DNA of 64,000 nucleotides from JACQHM01 sp964535215 (lineage in GTDB: Bacteria; Methylomirabilota; Methylomirabilia; Methylomirabilales; JACQHM01), in contig CAZHST010000004.1 of NCBI GenBank assembly GCA_964535215.1, positions 1 to 64,000 of the forward strand, read 5' to 3'. The position numbers and the translations under genes were made by a program. This document shows positions 33,804-40,461 of this stretch, piece by piece. The stretch's first letter is position 1. Each line of letters starts with the position of its first letter. The notes under the pieces are model-generated. The model worked only from the letters and a program-made list of their open reading frames with translations, was not told the origin of the DNA and did not search any database.

Positions 33804-34124
33804 ATGGGCACACTCCAGCCGTACCGGCTGCACGTCTTCTGCTGCACCAACGATCGAAAAGAGGTCCACTGCGGGAACAAGGGCGGCCATGAGGTCTACG
33901 AGGCCTTCCGGCGGGAGGTGGAGGCCAGGGGTCTCTCCGATGTCCGCGTGACCCGCATGGGCTGTAATCACCTCCACCACGTTGGCCCTGTCCTGGTGAT
34001 CTACCCTGAAGGGGTCTGGTACCAGGAGGTGAAGCCCGAGGACGTCCCCGAGATCGTCGAGAAACACCTGGTGCAGGGACGGGTTGTGGAGCGGCTCCTC
34101 CACGGCCGGATGCAGGGGCTATGA
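33804..34124 (+). CDS. Thioredoxin-like [2Fe-2S] protein with an altered ligand set
   Basis: The 106-residue protein has the fold order of Shethna/NuoE-like thioredoxin ferredoxins: LHVFCCTNDRKEVHCGNKGG near the start, then GCNHLHHVGPVLVIYPEGVWY. Family members usually carry CxxxC in the second motif (as in GCLGxCxxGP). Here it reads C-N-H-L-H-H, so the fourth Cys is replaced by His. It may bind a Cys3-His cluster or another metal, or may have lost the cluster. It overlaps the MoaD-like gene by 4 bp. Confidence 0.8.
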   Translation: MGTLQPYRLHVFCCTNDRKEVHCGNKGGHEVYEAFRREVEARGLSDVRVTRMGCNHLHHVGPVLVIYPEGVWYQEVKPEDVPEIVEKHLVQGRVVERLLHGRMQGL

Positions 34125-34399
34125 GGATCGAGCTTCGGCTCTTTGCTACCCTCCGCCGGTATCTTCCCCCGGGATCGGAGAAAGGAAAGGTTCTCCTGGA
34201 CCTCCAGGAGGGTCTCACGGTCGAAGGCTTGATCCAGAAGCTTGGCATCCCGCCAGGAATGGCCGAGCTCACGGTCGTGAACGGTCAAGCCCTCCAGCAG
34301 GGCCTCCAAAAGGTGCTCCGGGACGGTGATGTGGTCAGCATCTTCCCTCCGATTGCCGGCGGGCAAAGGGAGCCGTGCTGGTGTCACTGCCACGTTTGA
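34121..34399 (+). CDS. MoaD/ThiS-like sulfur carrier with Cys/His-rich C-terminal tail
   Basis: The 92-residue ubiquitin-like protein has FATLRRYLPPG, VNGQALQQGL, and the end motif DVVSIFPPIAGG. In MoaD the Gly-Gly is normally the C-terminus, adenylated and thiocarboxylated by MoeB. Here eleven more residues follow (QREPCWCHCHV) before the stop. Tail-bearing sulfur carriers are known to need removal by a JAMM-type peptidase (QbsE/QbsD), but no such gene is in this cluster. The tail could bind metal through three Cys and two His. It probably serves molybdopterin or another sulfur-transfer pathway. Confidence 0.82.
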   Translation: MRIELRLFATLRRYLPPGSEKGKVLLDLQEGLTVEGLIQKLGIPPGMAELTVVNGQALQQGLQKVLRDGDVVSIFPPIAGGQREPCWCHCHV

Positions 34400-34494
34400 T
34401 GCATGGGACGAGTTTCACCTACCCCTACGGCGCATCGTGATGTCCAGGTGCAGGGGGGGGTGCCTGGTCCGGTGCAGGGCGGCATGAGGGGCGA

Positions 34495-35682
34495 ATGACA
34501 GACCTCCGATCAGCATCGGGACCTGCGGGTCCTCTGGGCGTTTGGTTGATCGGTGCCCGCGGTGCGGTGGCGACCACGACGATCATCGGGGCAGCGGCTC
34601 TTTGCCGTGGGAAGGTCCGCCCGGTTGGGCTGGTGACCGAGACTGAACCGTTCCACAGCGTGCCGCTGGCCCCGGTGGGATCCATGGTCTTTGGCGGCCA
34701 CGACATCTCGACCACGCCGCTTCTGGAGGCCGCCCGGGGGCTCTGCCGTGATGCGGGCCCCCTTGCTCCTGATCTGGTCCGCGCCCTTGAGGATGACCTG
34801 GCCGTTGTGGAGGCACGCCTCAAGCCTGCCCCGGACCGCCTTGCCGCGGGGCCCCTCCGGGACTTCGTTCGGTGCTTCCAGAGGGACCTGGCGGCATTTG
34901 CCGAGGAAGCGGGCGTGCGGCGCACCGTGGTCGTGAATCTCGCCACCACCGAGCCCCCCGTGATACCCGATCCTATCCATGACGACCTGGCCCTGCTGGA
35001 GGCCGCCCTCGACGCATCGCCGCCGCCCCCCCCCTCGGTGCTGCCGGCGAGTGCCCTCTACGCCTATGCGGCCATCGAGGCAGGCATCCCGTACATCAAC
35101 TTTACCCCTTCCATTGGGGCCACCCTCCCGTCCCTTGAGAAGCTGGCCTGCGACCGGGGCGTCCCCCACGCTGGCCGTGACGGCAAGACGGGCGAGACCC
35201 TGCTCAAGAGCGCCCTGGCCCCCATGTTCCGCATGCGGCACCTGGAGGTCAGGAGCTGGACCGGTTTCAACATCCTGGGTAACGCCGATGGTCGTTCGCT
35301 CTCTGACCCGGCAAGGGCCGTGTCCAAAACCACCTCGAAGGCAGGAGTGGTGCCGGCGATCCTGGGCTATGAGCCGTACACGCTGGTCAGGATTGACTAC
35401 GTCCCATCCCTCGGTGATTGGAAAACCGCCTGGGACCTGATCCAGTTTGAAGGGTTCCTCGGGACGCCGATGTCCCTCCAGTTGACCTGGCAGGGCTCTG
35501 ACTCGGCCCTGGCGGCGCCGCTGGTCCTGGACCTCGTCCGTCTGGTGGACCTGGCCGCCTCCAGGGGTGAGCGGGGTGCCCTCGGTTACCTGGGCTTCTT
35601 CTTCAAGTCCCCGATCGGCTGCCCTGTGCATGACCTGGCCGCCCAGTATGCTATGCTGTGCGGGCACGTGCGACGCAGCTAA
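34495..35682 (+). CDS. Inositol-3-phosphate synthase family protein
   Basis: The 395-residue protein has the N-terminal NAD-binding motif GVWLIGARGAVATTTIIGAAAL, IPYINFTPS, the catalytic-region DGKTGETLLKSALAPMF, and SWTGFNILGNADG, all hallmarks of myo-inositol-1-phosphate synthase (Ino1). It converts glucose-6-phosphate to inositol phosphate, a precursor of inositol lipids or solutes. A TGAGGGG site precedes the ATG. It stands alone, between the MoaD-like gene and the propeller gene. Confidence 0.87.
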   Translation: MTDLRSASGPAGPLGVWLIGARGAVATTTIIGAAALCRGKVRPVGLVTETEPFHSVPLAPVGSMVFGGHDISTTPLLEAARGLCRDAGPLAPDLVRALEDDLAVVEARLKPAPDRLAAGPLRDFVRCFQRDLAAFAEEAGVRRTVVVNLATTEPPVIPDPIHDDLALLEAALDASPPPPPSVLPASALYAYAAIEAGIPYINFTPSIGATLPSLEKLACDRGVPHAGRDGKTGETLLKSALAPMFRMRHLEVRSWTGFNILGNADGRSLSDPARAVSKTTSKAGVVPAILGYEPYTLVRIDYVPSLGDWKTAWDLIQFEGFLGTPMSLQLTWQGSDSALAAPLVLDLVRLVDLAASRGERGALGYLGFFFKSPIGCPVHDLAAQYAMLCGHVRRS

Positions 35683-35771
35683 GAGACCCTTCCCCTCCCC
35701 CTGCCCTTCCTTAGCGCCTCTGCCATCGGTCAGGAGATAAGAGATTCGGACAGGAATCTCAAAAAATCTGC

Positions 35772-35801
35772 TTGACACCCCCTTTGGACCGGGAATAGGA
35801 T
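35772..35801 (+). promoter_or_regulatory. Promoter upstream of the propeller-cytochrome gene
   Basis: TTGACA at 35772-35777, an 18-bp spacer and TAGGAT at 35796-35801. The implied 5' leader is long, about 250 bases. Confidence 0.55.
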
Positions 35802-35937
35802 ACAGCTGCTTGGAACCCGCTGACCCCCTTAAGGGATGCCAATCGAGGGGGGAGATGGGGGAGCTGGCTTCCAGAGTTCTAAGACTATCTCGACGACTTT
35901 TGAAGGGTTACCTTGCCTTCCTGGGTGAGCGTTTTGC

Positions 35938-36055
35938 CCGGGAAGGCATTTCTGTTTCTGGCTAGGCCCGAGCCTCTCGAATGTGAGAGAATGGAGGTCA
36001 GGTTTAAGAGCGGGGATGGAAGTTGGTAGAACAGGTTCAACGAGGGGGGGTGTTG
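35938..36055 (+). repeat. Leader repeat, copy 1
   Basis: Segment GGGAAGGCATTTCTGTTTCTGG..AGGCCCG, then GGTCAGGTTTAAGAGCGGGG ATGGA. It recurs in diverged form at 38036-38156, directly before the PQQ dehydrogenase at 38159. The shared 5' region implies an old duplication or common regulation. Confidence 0.55.
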
Positions 36056-36057
36056 CG

Positions 36058-37890
36058 ATGATGAAGGCCAAGCTCTTGATCCCCATTTTAGGGATCGTGG
36101 TGGGGGCATCGATCTATCAGGGGGCGAGGCCTTCGCTGGCGACACAAGGGAAGGCGCCGGCTCGGGGCATCGCCGGGATCGTGAAAGATGAGAAGGGCCG
36201 CCCGCTGGCCGGGGCTTGGGTCACGGCGGTGAACGCTACAATCGCGAGCCATCCTCGGAAAACCGTCGTGACCGACGAAAACGGCCGTTATGCCATCCCC
36301 GACCTCCTCTGGCCGGGCCCCTATCAGCTCCGGGTAAGGGTCTATGGATACGCCGACAAATGGATCAAGAATGTCTCGGTGGGAAGCGTCGTCAACATCG
36401 ATTACGGAGCTGGGGACACGTTAGGCCCGGCGGAGACGGCTGCTCAATACCCGGCCCAGTATTGGCTCTCGCTGCTCGATGCCCCGCCCGAGTCGAAGGT
36501 GAAGGCGGCGGGCTTTCAGGATCAGCGGCATTGGATGGGACAGTTCAACCTTATCTGTCTCCTCTGCCATCAGTTAGGGAACACCCCGACGCGTCGGCCG
36601 AAGACCCGGGCCGAGTGGGACGCGGTGCTTAAGCTCGCTGGCAACATGGACGGCTTCGCAAACCTCCTTAACCGCGACCTGCTCTTGGAGACGTTGGCCG
36701 CGTGGTCGGAGAAGATCAAGGCAGGAGCCCTCCCTCCTGAAGCCCCTCCCCGGCCGACCGGAAAGGCCGCTCGATACGTCCTCACCGAGTGGGATATCGG
36801 GACGCCCTTCTCGTACCAGCATGATTTTGCCACCGCCTACGTCTGGGACCCAAGGATCGGGGCCGCTCCACCGAAAGGCGCCTCAGGGAAATGGGTCTAC
36901 ACCGGCGACATCGGCTGGGGGACGATCTACGGGGTGAACATCGAGACGGGCGAAGTGAAGGTCTGGGAGATACCGTTCGCGCCCGCCCAGCGGTGGGGCT
37001 TTCAGAGCTGGAATGTCTACCCTTGGAAATCGCACCCCCATACCTTAGAGGTCGACAGGGATGGCCGACTAGTGATCCTGGCCGACATCTCCGATGAGGA
37101 CCCGGCGATCGTCTATCCTGTAGGGAACCGGGACATCGTCCTTTTTGACCCGCGGACCGAGCGGTGGACTCCCATCATGACAAGGTGCGACACCCATACC
37201 GTCCGGATCGACCAGCAGGGCCGATACTGGCTAAGCGGGAATATCGATCTGCTGTGCATGTACGACCCTAAGGCTGCGAAGGAGCAGCAGTGGGAGCTGC
37301 CCATCACGTTCAAGTCGTTAGCCGGGTTTTTGTACGGGATTGATGTGGCCCCCGATGGGACGGTCTGGTTCAGCCAGCCCTTCGCCAACTACATCGGGCG
37401 GTACGACCCCACTACAGACAGCATTAAGCAGTGGGAAGTCCCGGCTCCTGGCTACGGTCCCCGCCGCCTGCGAACCGATTCAAAGGGGAACGTCTGGATG
37501 CCCCTGGTGAGCGGGCACCTCGGCCTGTTTGATCCGAAGGCCGAGCGGTTTCGGTTCTGGGTAACCCCGGGTCCCAGGCGGCCGTTGCCCTTGGGGGGCG
37601 CCGACTACCACTACAACCTGTTCGTGGACAGGACCGGGAATGCGGGCAAGCGGGACACCGTCTACATTAGCGGGACCGATTCAGATTCCATCATCGCCTT
37701 TGACCCCGAGATGGAGGAGTTCGTGGTCTATCGCATCCCGACCTTGGGGTTCTTCATCAGAGAGTTGGAGGCGTTCGATGGGGCTATCTGGACGGTCTAC
37801 TCGAACGACCCCGCAAAACACGTCGAGAAGGATCCGGATCAAGAGGTCCCGGTCCCCAAACTTGTCAGGTTGGAGATCCTTAGGAGGTAG
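36058..37890 (+). CDS. Exported Vgb-like propeller protein with carboxypeptidase-regulatory and heme c domains
   Basis: A 610-residue exported protein. The signal-anchor is MMKAKLLIPILGIVVGASIY. Residues ~40-115 form a carboxypeptidase-regulatory-like domain (GIAGIVKDEKGRPLAGAWVTA..ENGRYAIPDLLWPG). A covalent heme site is C167-L-L-C170-H171, and from ~240 a virginiamycin B lyase-like propeller follows (HTLEVDRDGRLVILAD, HTVRIDQQGRYWLSG, GIDVAPDGTVWFSQ, RRLRTDSKGNVWMP). It sits before PQQ dehydrogenases and a cytochrome, so a periplasmic redox role is plausible. The substrate is unknown. The ATG at 36058 is supported by GAGGGGGG. Confidence 0.8.
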   Translation: MMKAKLLIPILGIVVGASIYQGARPSLATQGKAPARGIAGIVKDEKGRPLAGAWVTAVNATIASHPRKTVVTDENGRYAIPDLLWPGPYQLRVRVYGYADKWIKNVSVGSVVNIDYGAGDTLGPAETAAQYPAQYWLSLLDAPPESKVKAAGFQDQRHWMGQFNLICLLCHQLGNTPTRRPKTRAEWDAVLKLAGNMDGFANLLNRDLLLETLAAWSEKIKAGALPPEAPPRPTGKAARYVLTEWDIGTPFSYQHDFATAYVWDPRIGAAPPKGASGKWVYTGDIGWGTIYGVNIETGEVKVWEIPFAPAQRWGFQSWNVYPWKSHPHTLEVDRDGRLVILADISDEDPAIVYPVGNRDIVLFDPRTERWTPIMTRCDTHTVRIDQQGRYWLSGNIDLLCMYDPKAAKEQQWELPITFKSLAGFLYGIDVAPDGTVWFSQPFANYIGRYDPTTDSIKQWEVPAPGYGPRRLRTDSKGNVWMPLVSGHLGLFDPKAERFRFWVTPGPRRPLPLGGADYHYNLFVDRTGNAGKRDTVYISGTDSDSIIAFDPEMEEFVVYRIPTLGFFIRELEAFDGAIWTVYSNDPAKHVEKDPDQEVPVPKLVRLEILRR

Positions 37891-38035
37891 CCTCTCCCAT
37901 CGTCGGAGCGATCCATCTCTGCTAAGGCCGCCACATAGGTTTTGATAAATTGCTGGCTTATACCCCTCCCCCTTGAAGGTGGAGGGGACAGGGGGGGTAG
38001 TATTCGACTCAAAATCGCTGTGGTGGATTTCTAGG

Positions 38036-38156
38036 GTGGGAAGGCATTTTTATCTCTGGTCAGGTCCCGGGCAAAGGGGGGTGGGAGCGGAAGCGAAAAG
38101 CAGGGTCAGATTCAAGAGCAGGGATGGAGGTCAGTGAAAGAGTTGAGGAGGGGTTA
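38036..38156 (+). repeat. Leader repeat, copy 2
   Basis: Diverged copy of 35938-36055: GGGAAGGCATTTTTATCTCTGG..AGGTCCCGGGC, later GGGTCAGATTCAAGAGCAGGG ATGGAGGTCAG. It ends at the ribosome site of the dehydrogenase gene at 38159. Confidence 0.55.
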
Positions 38157-38158
38157 CG

Positions 38159-39835
38159 ATGAGGTCCCGAGCCAAATGCCTTGTCATCCTTGTCGCGGGT
38201 TTATTCTTCCTCTCGCCCTGGCCCGCCTTCGGCCAGGAGGTCACCTCTGAGCGGCTGCTGAACGCCGATAAGGACCCGAACAACTGGATCACCTATTTTC
38301 GAGACTATCGGGGGTGGCGTTACAGCCCGCTCAAACAGATCAACACGACCAACGTGAAAAGGCTCGTTCCCCAGTGGGCTTTCGATATGGAAGGAGCAGG
38401 GCTGCAGCTGACCCCGATCGTTGTCGATGGGGTGATGTACATCACCAACTCGAACAACCACGTCTTTGCCTTGGACGCCGCGACCGGACAGATGCTATGG
38501 CGCTACCGGTATGACCTTCCCGAGAATATGCCCTCCCGCATCTGGGGCCGGTGGAACCGGGGCGTTGCCGTCGCGAAGGGGATAGTTTTGCAGGGGACGA
38601 TGGACGCCCACCTCATTGCCCTGGATGCGAAGACGGGCAAACTGCTCTGGAAGGTCAAGGCAGGCGACTACACGCTTGGCGAAGGCATCACGTCACCGCC
38701 GATCATCGCCAAGGATAAGGCGATTGTGGGCGTGGCCCCTCTGGAGTTCGGCTCGCGGGGTTTTGTCTCGGCTTACAGCATCGACACGGGGGAGGAGCTT
38801 TGGCGCTTCTATACGGTTCCCGGACCTGGGGAGCCTGGGCACGAGACATGGGGTGGTGAATCGTGGAAGTACGGCGGAGCCGCTCCGTGGATCCCAGGGA
38901 CCTACGATCCGGCCCTGAACCTCATCTACATCGGGACCGGGAACCCGGTACCGATGTTCCTCTACACCGATGTCCGACCAGGGGATAACCTCTACAGCGA
39001 TGCCCTCCTCGCCCTGGATGCCGATACCGGCCGGCTCCGCTGGTACTTCCAACACATCCCCCATGATCTGTGGGATCTGGACAGCCAGGCTGAGCCGATC
39101 CTCGTGGATATCGAGATCGGCGGGAGACCTGTCAAGGCCGTCATCCAGGCCCACAAGAACGGCTACATTTACGCCTTTGACCGGACGACCGGGCGGCTCC
39201 TCTACGCCAAGCCCTATGTTCCCAGGATCACCTGGACGAAGGGGCTTGATGCCACAGGACGCCCTGCTCCCGGCGTGATCCCCTCGCCTGAAGGCGTTGT
39301 CTTCTGCCCCTCCTTCCTGGGGTCGAAAAATTGGAATCACGCAGCGTACAATCCGATGACCGGCTACCTCTATGTTCCAACCAGCGACGTCTGCGCGAAG
39401 GGGACAACGGTGCCGGCAGAGCCAAAACCAGGAGCCCCATATGTAGGTGGGGACCTTGCCCTTGTCCCCGAGGGGGCGTACGGTATGGTGCAGGCCATCG
39501 AGGTCAAGACAGGGGAGATCAAGTGGCAGTACCGGACCAAGTACCCACTGTACGCCTCGGTCCTGGCCACAGGAGGTGACCTGGTCTTCACGGGCGAGCC
39601 GGACGGGAGGTTCTTTGCCCTGGATGCAAAGACGGGGGAACTCCTCTGGCAGTTCAACACCGGCTCGGGTCATCGGGCCTCCCCTATCAGCTACGCCGTG
39701 GGCGGCAAGCAGTACATCGCGGTTCCGGCGGGCTGGGCGGGACCGGCAGCCGACCTTCTGCCAGGCGTCTTCCCGGAGGCGAAGGAGTTCCCTCGGGCAA
39801 GCACCCTCTTCGTCTTCGGTTTATTCGAGGAGTAG
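38159..39835 (+). CDS. PQQ-dependent dehydrogenase, paralog 1 (no vicinal disulfide)
   Basis: A 558-residue exported quinoprotein (signal ending WPAFGQE) with TSERLLNADKDPNNWITYFRDY at the start, typical of alcohol dehydrogenases of this superfamily. Metal and cofactor residues are E in PLEFGSRG, N in IGTGNPV and D306 in DLWDLDSQ. D308 supplies the lanthanide-type extra ligand. The disulfide position reads RIWGRWNRG, so the adjacent Cys pair over PQQ is missing. Blade motifs and GSGHRASPISYAVGGKQYIAVPAG are intact. The substrate is probably an alcohol or aldehyde other than methanol. A cytochrome c gene follows. Confidence 0.88.
   Translation: MRSRAKCLVILVAGLFFLSPWPAFGQEVTSERLLNADKDPNNWITYFRDYRGWRYSPLKQINTTNVKRLVPQWAFDMEGAGLQLTPIVVDGVMYITNSNNHVFALDAATGQMLWRYRYDLPENMPSRIWGRWNRGVAVAKGIVLQGTMDAHLIALDAKTGKLLWKVKAGDYTLGEGITSPPIIAKDKAIVGVAPLEFGSRGFVSAYSIDTGEELWRFYTVPGPGEPGHETWGGESWKYGGAAPWIPGTYDPALNLIYIGTGNPVPMFLYTDVRPGDNLYSDALLALDADTGRLRWYFQHIPHDLWDLDSQAEPILVDIEIGGRPVKAVIQAHKNGYIYAFDRTTGRLLYAKPYVPRITWTKGLDATGRPAPGVIPSPEGVVFCPSFLGSKNWNHAAYNPMTGYLYVPTSDVCAKGTTVPAEPKPGAPYVGGDLALVPEGAYGMVQAIEVKTGEIKWQYRTKYPLYASVLATGGDLVFTGEPDGRFFALDAKTGELLWQFNTGSGHRASPISYAVGGKQYIAVPAGWAGPAADLLPGVFPEAKEFPRASTLFVFGLFEE
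38234..38295 (+). repeat. 62-bp identical segment shared with the paralog at 40522
   Basis: These 62 bases, encoding the mature N-terminus, are identical to 40522-40583, although the flanking sequence of the two genes has diverged. This points to gene conversion or strong constraint between the tandem dehydrogenases. Confidence 0.8.
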
Positions 39836-39865
39836 GCGAAGGGACGGTAACGTTCTAAATCTCCT

Positions 39866-39899
39866 TCAGGGGAGGGGGGAGAACATCCCCCTCCCCTGA
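39866..39899 (+). terminator. Terminator-like hairpin after PQQ dehydrogenase 1
   Basis: A perfect 13-bp stem (39866-39878 with 39887-39899) with an 8-base loop is followed by TTT. It may end or attenuate the transcript before the cytochrome gene. Confidence 0.65.
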
Positions 39900-39912
39900 T
39901 TTCCCATGCACG

Positions 39913-40344
39913 ATGAAGGGTCCGCGCCGAACGCAGATGACGAGGGAGAGGGCAACGCTCTTTCCCAGGCTGGAGTGGACCGAGGTGTTGAAAAGAGGGG
40001 TGGGGATTGCCTTCCTTGGGGTCATATGGGTAGTCAGCGGGGGCGGTCTAACGGCCTCGAGCGGTGAGGAGGATAGGGGGGCGAATCCGTACGCCGGCAA
40101 CCCTCAGGTCATCGCCGAAGGGAAGCGGCTGTACTTGCTGAACGGGTGCTACGCCTGCCATGGGATTGATGCCACGGGCAGGATTGGCCCCGACCTGACC
40201 AAGAGTCCCAGAACAGATCAAGAGATGTTTGATCGGATCCATGATGGCAAGGAAGGGACCGCCATGGGTCCCTTCAAGGACAAGATCACCCCCGACGAGA
40301 TCTGGAAGATCATCACATACCTTCGTTCCTTGGCCAAGCCCTGA
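39913..40344 (+). CDS. Class I cytochrome c
   Basis: A cytochrome c of up to 143 residues, with one N-terminal membrane or signal segment (RGVGIAFLGVIWVVSGGGLTASSG), heme motif C-Y-A-C-H in LNGCYACHGID, and likely axial Met in GTAMGPFKD. The C-terminal helix ends IITYLRSLAKP. It lies between two PQQ dehydrogenases and should be their electron acceptor, by analogy with xoxG, which it resembles. The start is unsure: ATG 39913 has a poor ribosome site, and ATG 39937 or GTG 39985 would still include the hydrophobic segment. Confidence 0.83.
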   Translation: MKGPRRTQMTRERATLFPRLEWTEVLKRGVGIAFLGVIWVVSGGGLTASSGEEDRGANPYAGNPQVIAEGKRLYLLNGCYACHGIDATGRIGPDLTKSPRTDQEMFDRIHDGKEGTAMGPFKDKITPDEIWKIITYLRSLAKP

Positions 40345-40461
40345 GTCAGGGGGCAGTAGGGCTTTCTGTCATAGGAAGCGAGGAGGAGAAATAGGGAATG
40401 AACCTTTAAGGGGAGGGGGGAAAGGAGGTTCCCCATAGGGAGGATAGGAAGGTTTCTTGGG

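Larger units (their letters stand above)
35683..36057. other. Non-coding stretch before the propeller gene
   Basis: Contains the promoter at 35772 and the leader repeat at 35938-36055. Short open frames here lack ribosome sites and coding character. Confidence 0.6.

Noticed and set aside
34397..34399. TGA at the end of the MoaD-like gene as another Sec codon
   Set aside because: Sequence after it has no conserved domain and no SECIS-like hairpin; it is a normal stop.
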